A stretch of 14,704 bases of DNA from contig JBAZZX010000061.1 in NCBI GenBank assembly GCA_041658585.1, forward strand, positions 1 through 14,704, in the 5' to 3' direction. The notes beneath the pieces were generated by a model. It was not told where the DNA came from and ran no database searches. It saw only the letters and a program-made list of their open reading frames with translations. The position numbers and the translations under genes are program-made. Numbering within the stretch: position 1 is the first letter of the stretch; the number at the start of each line of letters is the position of its first letter. Of this stretch, positions 6,410-13,839 are shown piece after piece. The stretch is from DYFC01 sp041658585. Lineage in GTDB: Bacteria > Nitrospirota > Thermodesulfovibrionia > Thermodesulfovibrionales > SM23-35.

Positions 6410-7363
6410 ATGAGAAAGAACCAATATTCTTATATGAATCAATCATTAACAGATCGACTGGAAAAATGTGAATGTTGCCCGCGCAGATGCGGGGTGAACA
6501 GACTTGAAGGTGAAACCGGTTTTTGCGGGGTCGGTTCCGGCATTCAGATTTCCCATGCAGGCCTGCATTTTGGTGAGGAACCCCCTATTTCCGGCACCAA
6601 TGGTTCGGGCGCCATTTTTTTTAGCGGGTGCAATCTCCGATGCGTGTTTTGCCAGAATTACCAGATCAGCCAGGAGTTTCAGCAGGGCCGTACCAGGACT
6701 TTGACTACGGATGAGCTTGCAGTTGAGATACTGCGGCTTCAGGATGAAGGCGCTCATAACATCAATTTTGTTTCACCCTCACATATGATCTTTCAGATGG
6801 CAGCCGCCATTCAATTGGCAAAGCAAAATGGGCTTATTGTGCCTGTTCTGTATAACTCCAATGGTTATGATTCAGTGGATGCGCTCCGGCAGATCACGGG
6901 CCTTGTGGATATTTATGTTCCGGATATCAAATATCTGGAACATGGACCCGGGGGAAAATTTTCTAATGTAGACGATTATGGTGATATAGTCCCCGGCGTT
7001 CTCAGGGAAATGCTGGATCAGGTGGGCCACCTGGTTATGGATCACGATGGCATCGCCGTGCGCGGATTGCTGGTCCGTCATCTTGTGTTGCCGGGCTACC
7101 TGGAGAACAGCCGGCAATGCCTCGCATTTCTGGCGGACCTGTCTCCGGATATTCACGTCAGCATCATGTCGCAGTATTCTCCTCAATATAAAGCATGTGA
7201 TTTCCCGGAGATAAACCGGACCCTAACAGAAGACGAATATGATGAAATCACGGACTATGCGCTTGAGCTCGGCTTGGAGAACGCATTTATACAGAAACTC
7301 GAAAGTCAGGCCCATTACCTGCCTGATTTTGATCAGGAACGACCCTTCAGCGTTACACCATAA
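6410..7363 (+). CDS. Radical SAM protein, PflX / PflA-like (COG1313 type)
   Basis: 317 residues. The radical SAM cluster motif is C74-x3-C78-x2-C81 (SGCNLRCVFC), followed by QNYQIS. The N-terminal part has extra cysteines (C20, C22, C23, C27, C39, in CECCPRRCGVNR and GETGFCG), the hallmark of the PflX-like group, and may bind a second metal site. VDIYVPDIKY and LVLPGYLENS match later strands of the barrel. The family is called 'putative pyruvate formate-lyase activating enzyme', but its substrate is generally unknown, and no glycyl-radical enzyme is nearby. The start is either 6410 or Met9 (6434). Neither has a good ribosome site, and a half copy of element C ends 20 bases upstream, so a repeat insertion may have altered the leader. 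Confidence 0.88.
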   Translation: MRKNQYSYMNQSLTDRLEKCECCPRRCGVNRLEGETGFCGVGSGIQISHAGLHFGEEPPISGTNGSGAIFFSGCNLRCVFCQNYQISQEFQQGRTRTLTTDELAVEILRLQDEGAHNINFVSPSHMIFQMAAAIQLAKQNGLIVPVLYNSNGYDSVDALRQITGLVDIYVPDIKYLEHGPGGKFSNVDDYGDIVPGVLREMLDQVGHLVMDHDGIAVRGLLVRHLVLPGYLENSRQCLAFLADLSPDIHVSIMSQYSPQYKACDFPEINRTLTEDEYDEITDYALELGLENAFIQKLESQAHYLPDFDQERPFSVTP

Positions 7364-7498
7364 ATGCTAAAGAAAATAAAACGGGTATGCGCAGTATGGG
7401 GTGAGGGTCGCATAAAGTAATATGAGTGCTATAGACGATAGCTTCTTCCTTGTAATCGACACTTTTCGAATATTATACAATCGTGCGGAGTACGAATG
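7364..7498. other. Spacer before element C2, possible weak promoter
   Basis: The gap from 7364 to 7698 is 335 bases. Its first part has no credible gene. TTGTAA (7450-7455) and TTATAC (7473-7478), spaced 17 bases, could be a weak promoter for the downstream dus gene, in which case element C2 would lie in the 5' leader. Confidence 0.3.
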
Positions 7499-7648
7499 TT
7501 ACTAAGGAGATCATAAGTTAAGCCACATTTAAACACCCTCCCCTTTATCCCCTCCCCTCAAGGGAGGGGCGATTCTTAAGTCCCCTCTCCCTTGAGGGGA
7601 GAGGGTAAGGGTGAGGGTGTGTGGCTTTTCTTATGAATTTCTTAGTAA
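7499..7648. repeat. Element C, copy 2: complete 150-bp repeat
   Basis: The most complete copy. Its ends are TTACTAAG (7499-7506) and CTTAGTAA (7641-7648), continuing into ATCATAAG...AAGCCACA and TGTGGCTTTTCTTATGAA, giving imperfect terminal inverted repeats of about 30 bp. Inside are the CCCCTCCC/GGGAGGGG and CCCTCTCCC/GGGAGAGGG hairpins. It has no ORF. No clear target-site duplication could be picked out by eye. Confidence 0.78.
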
Positions 7649-7698
7649 TCGAAATGGGGATATGAGAAAAGCCGGGGAAAGAGAGAGGGAAATAGGGA

Positions 7699-8772
7699 AT
7701 GTTTCCCTTAATGTCGATGAAAGTTGAAACGAATGTGCGAACACCGCCGCAAGCGATACGGATTCGCAATCTGCTGATCGATCCGCCGCTTCTCCTTGCG
7801 CCGATGGCAGGCCTTACCCATAGCGCCCTCAGGCGGATTATGATCGGCTTCGGCGGGGTCGGCCTGTTGTCGACCGAAATGCTCTCGGCAAAAAGACTGC
7901 CCACGGAAAATCCCCGCATCTCCCCGTATCTGATCAGAACCGAAAAGGAAAGCCCACTTTCCTATCAGTTCCTGACTTCCACTGACAAAGAGATAGGCCG
8001 GGCCATTGATGCGCTTCATGCATTTAAGGCTGACGCTGTTGATTTGAACATGGGCTGCCCAGCGCGCGCGGTCGGCAAGTTCGGCGCGGGCGGCATGCTG
8101 ATGGAACGACCGGATGAGGCCCGCCGCATCGTGGTCGAGGCCAGAAAGCGCACCGCCTTGCCCCTGAGTGCGAAAATCCGCCTCGGCAGCGACGCCGACA
8201 ACGGGAAATTAAAGACGTTCTGCTCCATGCTGGAAGGTGAGGGCGTTGATATGCTTACGGTGCACGCCCGGTTCAAGCATGAGCCCTTTGCAAGAAATCC
8301 GCGATGGGCATATATAGCCGAAATAAAGGAATGCATTAAAATACCCGTTATCGCCAATGGCGGAGTTTTCTCGGTAGAGGATGCGGAAAAATGCCTGAGA
8401 GTATCCGGCGCCGACGGATTGATGCTCGGACGGGGGGCGGTGATAAGACCCTGGCTCTTCGCCGAAATTGCCGGAAGTGTATTCGGCGGCGATATCACGG
8501 AGCGCGTAGTGTCGCTGCCGGATGTTTACGCGGCCTTTCTCGAAGCTTTGAACGCGGATTATCGCCCGATCTATCGCTTGGGTAGGCTGAAGGAATTTAC
8601 CCACTACTTCGCCCGGAACTATAAATTCGGACACTCTTTGGCGTCCAGGATCCAGTCAAGCAGCAGTATGGATGAAGCAAGGGAGAGGGCCGGAACGTTC
8701 TTTGCGAACAATAGTAAGGAGAGCATGGCCGCGACAGGGGCCGGAGTCGGCGACAATGAAAGCAGTGGATAA
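7699..8772 (+). CDS. tRNA-dihydrouridine synthase (Dus family)
   Basis: 357 residues, an FMN-dependent TIM-barrel reductase of tRNA uridines. LLLAPMAGLTHSALRR (31-46) is the flavin site. DLNMGCPARAVGKFGAGGML (115-134) contains catalytic Cys120. AKIRLG (158-163), TVHARFKHE (187-195), VIANGGVFS (217-225) and LMLGRGAVIRPWLF (241-254) follow in the canonical order. The usual TD after APMAG is TH, and HGR is HARF, so it is a divergent member and I do not assign DusA, B or C. The C-terminal 40 residues are polar and probably disordered (AATGAGVGDNESSG). The start may be Met1, Met5 or Met7; a loose GAGAGGG lies upstream. Local GC is visibly higher than in the flanks. Element C2 occupies the upstream region. 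Confidence 0.9.
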   Translation: MFPLMSMKVETNVRTPPQAIRIRNLLIDPPLLLAPMAGLTHSALRRIMIGFGGVGLLSTEMLSAKRLPTENPRISPYLIRTEKESPLSYQFLTSTDKEIGRAIDALHAFKADAVDLNMGCPARAVGKFGAGGMLMERPDEARRIVVEARKRTALPLSAKIRLGSDADNGKLKTFCSMLEGEGVDMLTVHARFKHEPFARNPRWAYIAEIKECIKIPVIANGGVFSVEDAEKCLRVSGADGLMLGRGAVIRPWLFAEIAGSVFGGDITERVVSLPDVYAAFLEALNADYRPIYRLGRLKEFTHYFARNYKFGHSLASRIQSSSSMDEARERAGTFFANNSKESMAATGAGVGDNESSG

Positions 8773-8995
8773 CCGCTTGTGTGAGGATTTAGCTTTATGC
8801 AGCCACCTAAATTGCATTCTTATTAAACTGCACATATCTTCCTGAAAGAGACACCGCAGAGCTGCTTTACAAAAGTAAAGAGTAGAAACAAAAATAATTG
8901 AAGTCGGCGAATAAATAAAGTTGAAGATTATGCACAATCAATATAGTCATTTTCAGATATAAGCAAATGTTTTATAATGAATCCATTAGGTTAAC
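8773..8995. other. Intergenic spacer with a small hairpin
   Basis: There is no plausible gene. CTTTAC-AAAA-GTAAAG (8865-8880) is a perfect 6-bp hairpin but has no T-run, so it is not a convincing terminator for dus. Confidence 0.4.
8950..8978 (+). promoter_or_regulatory. Putative promoter of the two-TM protein gene
   Basis: TTTTCA (8950-8955), a 17-base spacer and a perfect TATAAT (8973-8978). The predicted RNA would begin about 10 bases before the ATG at 8996, giving a very short leader. Confidence 0.45.
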
Positions 8996-9613
8996 ATGAT
9001 TAAACTTATCAAGAAATACTGGGCTGATCCCGTATGGAGCAAAGTAATCGCTGGAATTATCTTGGCTATTCTAACGACCATTTATTTATTATTAGAAAGT
9101 CTGGTTACACAGGTATCCTTTGCAACTGCTTTCTTTCAGTTGTTAGCTTGGTTGAAAAGCTATTCCCGCATCAATAATCTTGTAATTGTGTCGGTAATTT
9201 TTTTTATTGTCTATCTTATTTATAAAATGATCGTCACCTCAAAGAAGCGGAATTCTAGAGACAAACCGACAGAGGAAGAGTTAACTACAACAGTCCCCAA
9301 GAATATCGGTTATCCCTTTGAAAGACAGTCGTTCAGAATAGACAGAGCAAATCTTCAGACAGTTATAGAATCTTTACTAAAAAAGGAAATTGGAAGCGGT
9401 GATAAAGTTTCATTAAACGCTATCCTCGAAACAATTAAAAAGTTTAATGCAACCCAGGGCTTTGAATTGTTTGAGGAGATTCATGGACACTATGGTCGAT
9501 ATCGATTCGCATTGACTCTATTAGGAAGGCCAAATTTTCAGGAAGGAACCTGGGGTTTTTCGGAAGATGGATTCAAACTTTTTGTGGAAACGCTCAAATC
9601 AAGAAATGCTTAA
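8996..9613 (+). CDS. Two-transmembrane protein of unknown function, 205 aa
   Basis: I do not recognise the C-terminal domain. Residues about 15-35 and 62-79 are membrane helices joined by a short loop, so both termini probably face the cytoplasm. Residues 80-100 form a charged, Thr-rich linker. Residues 102-205 look like a soluble alpha/beta or winged-helix-like domain (RANLQTVIESLLKKE, GHYGRYRFALTLLG, TWGFSEDGFKLFVETL). The opening KKYWADPVWSKVIAG resembles an N-terminal membrane module that I associate with mixed accessory, possibly defence, proteins; this is from memory and unverified. It is preceded by a TATAAT promoter and only a weak ribosome site (AGG). It stands alone at the edge of the accessory region. 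Confidence 0.65.
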   Translation: MIKLIKKYWADPVWSKVIAGIILAILTTIYLLLESLVTQVSFATAFFQLLAWLKSYSRINNLVIVSVIFFIVYLIYKMIVTSKKRNSRDKPTEEELTTTVPKNIGYPFERQSFRIDRANLQTVIESLLKKEIGSGDKVSLNAILETIKKFNATQGFELFEEIHGHYGRYRFALTLLGRPNFQEGTWGFSEDGFKLFVETLKSRNA

Positions 9614-9670
9614 ATGCCGATGCAGCGCGCCTCGTAAGCTCGGCAGCTATTCCTCCCATTATGCGGATTT

Positions 9671-9690
9671 CTTATGTGAATTCTCATAAG
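9671..9690. promoter_or_regulatory. 20-bp near-perfect palindrome, possible operator
   Basis: CTTATGTGAATTCTCATAAG pairs at 9 of 10 positions. It lies in the gap between the two-TM gene and the thioredoxin-like gene. No promoter is clear beside it. Confidence 0.3.
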
Positions 9691-9792
9691 TTCTTGCCTT
9701 TTGAGAATCAACAGTTGTAGGTATTGTCAACAAACAAACTGTATGTATAGCGTGGTGGATATGCGCGGTTCAAGAAATCCGCTAACTTTTCC

Positions 9793-9834
9793 CCTGCCAC
9801 CCTGTGACAGCATCTCGTCGGATTGGGTGGCAGG
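9793..9834. other. Hairpin with perfect 10-bp stem between two-TM and thioredoxin-like genes
   Basis: CCTGCCACCC (9793-9802) and GGGTGGCAGG (9825-9834) enclose a 22-base loop. There is no following T-run. It could be a structured leader, a repeat remnant or a small RNA element. Nothing else is supported in the 283-base gap. Confidence 0.4.
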
Positions 9835-9896
9835 ATTGCAGTGGAATGAGGGGCGGGTTTCACTGGAATATGCATTCAGGTTAAACTATCAGAAAT

Positions 9897-10226
9897 ATGA
9901 TGCATGACCGAAAGACGCAGATTACAATCGATTGCTATTTATCTCAAGGCTGTCAGTCAGAAGAAGCCCTGAAGATTAGCATTGCCACAGCGCTTGAAAG
10001 AGATGGCATAAAAGCAGACGTCAATTTCCACAGACTTAATGATGATGAGGCATCATCACTCGGACTTTCAGGTTCTCCTTCGGTGTTCATCAACGGAAAA
10101 GAATTGCAGCCATTGGGTACTGCGGGGTTCTCGTGAAGGATGTTCATGGATGAGTCCGGGAAACTCGTGAATGTCCCCTCAGTGGAAATACTATTAAAAG
10201 CGATGAGGAAGAATAAGAGAGACTAA
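9897..10226 (+). CDS. Thioredoxin-fold protein with in-frame TGA at codon 80: candidate selenoprotein or stop-interrupted gene
   Basis: The frame runs from ATG 9897 to TGA 10134-10136 and continues unbroken to TAA 10224-10226, 109 codons in all. Before the TGA the product looks like a small thioredoxin-like domain: ITIDCYLSQGCQSEEAL with Cys19 at the redox position, then a cis-Pro-type segment, LGSSPS-like (SGSPSVFINGKEL, about 58-70). After it comes MFMDESGKLVNVPSVEILLK, clearly protein-like. Small proteins of this type near mercury-lyase/Trx families often have a Cys in a 'GFSCR' context at this point, and here the codon is TGA (GFS-TGA-R). A hairpin, ATGAGT/ACTCGT with loop CCGGGAA, lies at 10150-10168, 13-32 bases past the TGA. 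Reading as selenocysteine is an inference; a simple nonsense mutation is the main alternative. The ribosome site is weak. Confidence 0.6.
10150..10168 (+). promoter_or_regulatory. Candidate bacterial SECIS-like hairpin
   Basis: Stem ATGAGT (10150-10155) with ACTCGT (10163-10168), six pairs including one G-U, loop CCGGGAA. The loop G-run begins 22 bases after the TGA, within the usual distance for bacterial SECIS elements. The loop starts CC rather than having G in its first two bases, so the match is imperfect. Confidence 0.35.
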
Positions 10227-10253
10227 AAGTAAGCCTGCCGGCATTTCCGAGGG

Positions 10254-10303
10254 TAACCCCACCTTCACCTCCCCTTAACGTAAGGGGAGGGTAGGAGGGG
10301 TTA
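10254..10303. repeat. Element E, left copy: CCTCCCCTTA hairpin repeat
   Basis: TAACCCC (10254-10260) and GGGGTTA (10297-10303) are the outer arms. CCTCCCCTTA-ACG-TAAGGGGAGG (10268-10290) is a perfect 10-bp inner hairpin. The stop codon of the DUF559 gene (minus strand) lies inside the stem. Confidence 0.75.
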
Positions 10304-10652
10304 TCTTCTTCGTCACTTCAGCCAAAACGCCGCTTATGTTGAGTAATACCTCATGATTCCAAAATCGTATGATATCAATACCATGAGCTTTCAGGTACTC
10401 TGAACGGGTCGAATCGTATATCCGGCTTTCGTGCTGCGTATGCTGTCCGCCGTCCAATTCAACGGCAAGCTTCATGCTTGGACAATAGAAGTCCAAAATA
10501 TAGGGACTAATACTGTACTGCCTTAAAAATCTCAGCCCGTAGAACTGTTTGTTCCGCACGTGAGACCAAAAGGTCTTTTCCGCTTCAGTCTGATTATTTC
10601 TCAACTCCCGGCGCCGTTGTTTCAATGTGGGATCATTCTTCAGGAATTTCAT
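10275..10652 (-). CDS. DUF559 (Vsr-like) endonuclease-fold protein
   Basis: 125 residues. The N-terminal LRNNQTEAEKTFWSHVRNKQ is typical of the family. The nuclease-like core is YILDFYCPSMKLAVELDGGQH, with D54, E65, D67 and H71 as likely metal and catalytic residues of the PD-(D/E)XK-related Vsr fold; IIRFWNHEVL follows. I start it at Met7 of the longest frame (10652), since MKFLKNDP is the usual opening and GGGAGAG lies just upstream; the earlier ATG at 10670 falls close to the flanking repeat. The last residues, PPTLPLR, are encoded by the repeat at 10254-10303, which also supplies the stop. The cellular role of DUF559 proteins is not established. The flanking palindromes on both sides hint that gene and repeats form one unit. 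Confidence 0.88.
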   Translation of the reverse strand: MKFLKNDPTLKQRRRELRNNQTEAEKTFWSHVRNKQFYGLRFLRQYSISPYILDFYCPSMKLAVELDGGQHTQHESRIYDSTRSEYLKAHGIDIIRFWNHEVLLNISGVLAEVTKKITPPTLPLR

Positions 10653-10675
10653 AACTCTCCCTAACCCCATCCCAA

Positions 10676-10762
10676 CATAACCCCACCTTCACCTCCCCTT
10701 AACTTAAGGGGAGGAAGTAATACCCCCCCTCTTAAGCTAAGAGGGGGCGAGGGGGTGTTATG
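10676..10762. repeat. Element E, right copy: double-hairpin repeat
   Basis: CATAAC (10676-10681) and GTTATG (10757-10762) bound it. It contains CCTCCCCTTAA-C-TTAAGGGGAGG (10692-10714, 11-bp stem) and CCCCCTCTTA-AGC-TAAGAGGGGG (10725-10747, 10-bp stem). Its first 26 bases match the left copy closely. It lies just upstream of the DUF559 start and just downstream of the restriction enzyme stop, so it may end transcription of the latter. Confidence 0.78.
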
Positions 10763-10794
10763 CGGATTTGACCGCTTTCCGATGAACCGAAAAA

Positions 10795-13683
10795 TTAAAC
10801 CTTTCCCTCAACAATCCTGATCTCATCCTCTGTCAACCCGTATAGTTCATAGACCAACTGATTTATCTGTTTGTCGGCAGCATCAATCTGCCTCTGAAGA
10901 GATGTCTTCTCGTGATCGGTTTTGGTTGTCTGAAGCTGTTTGTTGAGCGAAAGCATTTGCTCAACCAATGAAACCATTCTGTCATGACGGGCTTTGGCTG
11001 CGGGGTCGGAGAAGTTGATGGAACGAAGGGGAAGTTGTTCTACGTGATGTTTCTTAACTTCTGCCAGTGCCTCACCTTTTTCAGGGTTCATGAAACTATA
11101 AACAAAACCAAACAACTTTGAGTTCATAATTCCAAGTATATAGCGAAGGTCATAGGTCATGTCATGAGGTAGAAGAATGTGCAAATTATTGCGCGCAATG
11201 AATTCATTATTTACTAAAGTTGCAATAATAGCGTCGCCTGTCTGGCGAACCACGATCTTTAGTTGCGCGGCAAATATTGAAGGGTCTCGTGGAGCAGCAA
11301 GCCAGGGGCCATACTTAATCCAGTAATCCTGATTCCACAGATTCTTATAGCGGTGAATAAGACTCCCTCGCAAGAGAGGGGAAAATGTTTTATCAGGACA
11401 TAGCCCGTCTTTTACAAATGGTTTTTCTTCCATGATTTTGTCGGTTTGAGGAGGGGTCCCTTTGCCTTTTTCGAACGGCTTTACTCCATTATATACTTTG
11501 CATATATGCAGCAATGGTGATGAAATTCCCTGAATTTTGCGGAACAACATCTGAGATTCCGGAGGAACAATTACATTTATTGGTTCACCATCCCTTGGTA
11601 TGAATTTGCCTGACAAGGTGTGCTGGAATTCTATTTGCCTATTCTTTCTAATGTCAATTGCGATAACATCGTCACTTGAAACCCCTGCTTCATTTTTTTG
11701 ATAAATTAAAACATGCGTATCAACAACAGCTGCAAAAACCTTTTCCGGCAGATGAAGTACGCGGCGCCATTTGTATGAAGAAGTAAGATACTGTCGGATC
11801 TTCTTAAATGTTACTGATTGCAGCCATGTATTTGAAACGATTACGCCAAGTAGCCGATCTTTTCCGAGTAATTTTTGATAACGCTCAAGGAAAAGAAGGT
11901 AAAAATCTTTTTGATAATCTTGATGGTTGTATTTAGACTGGAAATATTGCTGTTCCTGTGGAGAAATCATATATCCATACGGCGGATTGCCTATTACTGC
12001 ATCGAATCCGCCCGATTTCATGATCTCCGGAAACTCTGCATCCCAGTCAAAGACATTGATGCGGTAGCGCTCGTCTTCGTCAAGTAGGGTTTGCTGGTCA
12101 TAAAAATCAGGACCTATAAGAGAGTTGCCGCATTTGATATTGTTTCCCAAATCAGGCAGAGCGCGCTCATGAAAAAATTTGAACTGCCTTTCGAGTGTCT
12201 GGTTGTTTTCACCTTCAAGGACCTTGAGCAAGAGGGATAATTTTGTGACCTCAACAGCCTGAGAATCTATATCAACGCCATAAATATTGTTTAAGAGGAT
12301 ACGTTTCTTTTCCGCAGTAGTTAAATGCCAGTCGCCGCCCTGTGCCTGATACAGTGTGGGGTTTTTGCCGGTTGCCCATTTTTGAGGGTCATTATTGGTA
12401 TACCAGTCGCGGTGCCAGTCGAGAAGATGTTGATATGCTCCCAACAGGAATGATCCTGAACCGCACGCCGGGTCGAGTATGCGGAGGTTGTTCACCCGTT
12501 TAGGAATTGTACCTTCCAGGAGCTTGCCGACAGTATTCTTTACGATATAATCGACAATATAGGTGGGCGTGTAATATACTCCTCCTGCTTTTCTCACTTC
12601 CGGCTTTTCTTCCACCACAGCACGGTGCTCGGAGGTCAATCGGATAACCTTGCCGAGGAACTGTTCGTATACATAGCCGAGGATGTCGGCGGGAAGGACT
12701 GAAAATTCGTAGGGACTCTCAGGATAATAAAGACGCTTGATGATGTCCTTAAGCAGCTTGTCATCAATTATGAGCATAGGAGTGAGTTCGTCCGGCAATT
12801 CGGGACGGTCTTTTTCCTTCTGAAAATGAAAGAGACCGGAGTTGTAACGCTCGTCTGCATAGCGGAATATTTCCAGCAGACGCCGATAAACATTAGAGCC
12901 ATTCAGCAGCGCCATGAGCCTGCCGTAATCCTCTATGCCTCTGTCTTCGCAGATACGCAGAAAGACGATTCGGTCAATAATGCGCTGTACCGAGAAGTTG
13001 AGTTCCCTCTGGGTGATTGAATTGCGGAGGGCTATATTGCGTGCAAATATGTCCCGCCATGATTCGATCTCCTTGAGAAATGCGCTATCGACTTCAGCCG
13101 TGCCTTTCTTGTGCCTGGATGTCTCAGCGTATTTGTCGAATGAACCTTTCAGCACTGCTTCACGGGAGAATATCGAATTAATATCGTTCCATCGCCGGAT
13201 ATATTCATCATAGGTAAGATAGAGAATACGGGATGCGGAAGCCTTGTCTGTCTTTACAGGCTTGACACGGCAGTCGTAGACTGCAAATTCTTCAAAATCC
13301 GTCAGGATGCTGAGCGGCAGCTTTGCAGACCATGCATAACGCCGCAACTGAAAGGCAGGGTTTACATCCTCCTTGATATTGACTGACGGCTTTTTCGTCT
13401 CGACAAAAAACTTCCTCGTGCCGCCTATACGAAAACAATAATCAGGAGCTTTTACGGCGCTGCCGATTTTTATGGCGTCTTCGTGAATTACGTCCTTATA
13501 TGCTTCGGCATACCCCTGTTTGTTATCGACATCCCATCCAAGTATCCCGAAGAAAGGATCAATAAACTCGCGCCTGAGCTGGGTTTCATTATATTGCCCC
13601 GAGCGGTAGGCTTCTTTGTTATCCTCAAAGCGTTTGATGAGTTCAAATATCTCTGCCGGTATTTCTGTCATGCTTTCACTCAT
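10795..13683 (-). CDS. Type IIG restriction-modification enzyme (fused nuclease, Eco57I-like N6-adenine methyltransferase, specificity domain)
   Basis: 962 residues counted from the start chosen here (codon 18 of the longest frame). AGGTG lies six bases upstream of that ATG, and the longer start would overlap the predicted -35 box. The N-terminal third has an HsdR-N-like nuclease: PDYCFRIGG then FFVETKKP, giving D81...E95-x-K97. A helical connector follows. The methyltransferase core has VYYTPTYIVDYIV (about 370-382), DPACGSGSFLLGA (404-416, AdoMet motif I), GVDID (469-473) and GNPPYGYM (565-572, the NPPY catalytic motif). The C-terminal third (about 640-890) should be the TaqI-like target-recognition domain, and a coiled-coil-rich tail (about 900-950, MLSLNKQLQTTKTDHEKTSL) ends it. 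One chain thus recognises, methylates and cuts DNA. The site cannot be predicted. No separate methylase or specificity gene is present, as expected. Confidence 0.92.
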   Translation of the reverse strand: MSESMTEIPAEIFELIKRFEDNKEAYRSGQYNETQLRREFIDPFFGILGWDVDNKQGYAEAYKDVIHEDAIKIGSAVKAPDYCFRIGGTRKFFVETKKPSVNIKEDVNPAFQLRRYAWSAKLPLSILTDFEEFAVYDCRVKPVKTDKASASRILYLTYDEYIRRWNDINSIFSREAVLKGSFDKYAETSRHKKGTAEVDSAFLKEIESWRDIFARNIALRNSITQRELNFSVQRIIDRIVFLRICEDRGIEDYGRLMALLNGSNVYRRLLEIFRYADERYNSGLFHFQKEKDRPELPDELTPMLIIDDKLLKDIIKRLYYPESPYEFSVLPADILGYVYEQFLGKVIRLTSEHRAVVEEKPEVRKAGGVYYTPTYIVDYIVKNTVGKLLEGTIPKRVNNLRILDPACGSGSFLLGAYQHLLDWHRDWYTNNDPQKWATGKNPTLYQAQGGDWHLTTAEKKRILLNNIYGVDIDSQAVEVTKLSLLLKVLEGENNQTLERQFKFFHERALPDLGNNIKCGNSLIGPDFYDQQTLLDEDERYRINVFDWDAEFPEIMKSGGFDAVIGNPPYGYMISPQEQQYFQSKYNHQDYQKDFYLLFLERYQKLLGKDRLLGVIVSNTWLQSVTFKKIRQYLTSSYKWRRVLHLPEKVFAAVVDTHVLIYQKNEAGVSSDDVIAIDIRKNRQIEFQHTLSGKFIPRDGEPINVIVPPESQMLFRKIQGISSPLLHICKVYNGVKPFEKGKGTPPQTDKIMEEKPFVKDGLCPDKTFSPLLRGSLIHRYKNLWNQDYWIKYGPWLAAPRDPSIFAAQLKIVVRQTGDAIIATLVNNEFIARNNLHILLPHDMTYDLRYILGIMNSKLFGFVYSFMNPEKGEALAEVKKHHVEQLPLRSINFSDPAAKARHDRMVSLVEQMLSLNKQLQTTKTDHEKTSLQRQIDAADKQINQLVYELYGLTEDEIRIVEGKV

Positions 13684-13704
13684 TACCATCACCTGAATGG
13701 TATC

Positions 13705-13734
13705 AGTATAAATATACAATAAGAAATCTTTCAA
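13705..13734 (-). promoter_or_regulatory. Putative promoter of the type IIG enzyme gene
   Basis: On the minus strand, TTGAAA (13729-13734), an 18-base spacer and TATACT (13705-13710). The predicted RNA starts about 15 bases before the ATG at 13683. A small inverted repeat ACCAT/ATGGT (13685-13701) brackets the ribosome site in its loop. Confidence 0.5.
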
Positions 13735-13780
13735 TGCTATTTCTCTTTAGGGGTATTCCATCTCATCAAAACCCCTCCAA

Positions 13781-13801
13781 CCTCCCCTTGCAAAGGGGAG
13801 G
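13781..13801. repeat. CCTCCCCTT hairpin (element E type, single)
   Basis: CCTCCCCTT (13781-13789), loop GCA, AAGGGGAGG (13793-13801), preceded by AACCCCTCCAA. It lies between the divergent restriction enzyme and toxin-antitoxin genes and looks like a half copy of the E repeats. Confidence 0.65.
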
Positions 13802-13839
13802 ATTTCAGACACGCACAACTGCAGGATAAATGCGCAATA

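Noticed and set aside
7364..7420. 18-codon frame directly after, and in phase with, the radical SAM stop codon
   Set aside because: Very short, no ribosome site, and it does not resemble a C-terminal extension of the family; likely chance.
7545..7919. 124-codon minus-strand frame with a PHPYPLPSRERG tail
   Set aside because: Antisense to dus; the tail is simply translated element C. Such peptides are common artefacts of this repeat type.
8865..8880. CTTTAC-AAAA-GTAAAG as the dus terminator
   Set aside because: Short AT-rich stem without a following T-run, about 90 bases beyond the stop.
9760..9785. GGTTCAAG resembling a tRNA T-loop
   Set aside because: The flanking bases do not form a T-stem and no acceptor or anticodon arms are present. 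No tRNA is seen anywhere in the window.
9880..9886. GTTAAAC, resembling an integron attC core site
   Set aside because: No matching RYYYAAC partner at the proper distance and no integron integrase; the nearby hairpin does not have attC architecture.
9701..9907. 68-codon plus-strand frame starting with TTG
   Set aside because: It spans the 42-base hairpin, has no ribosome site and unremarkable composition, and overlaps the start of the thioredoxin-like gene.
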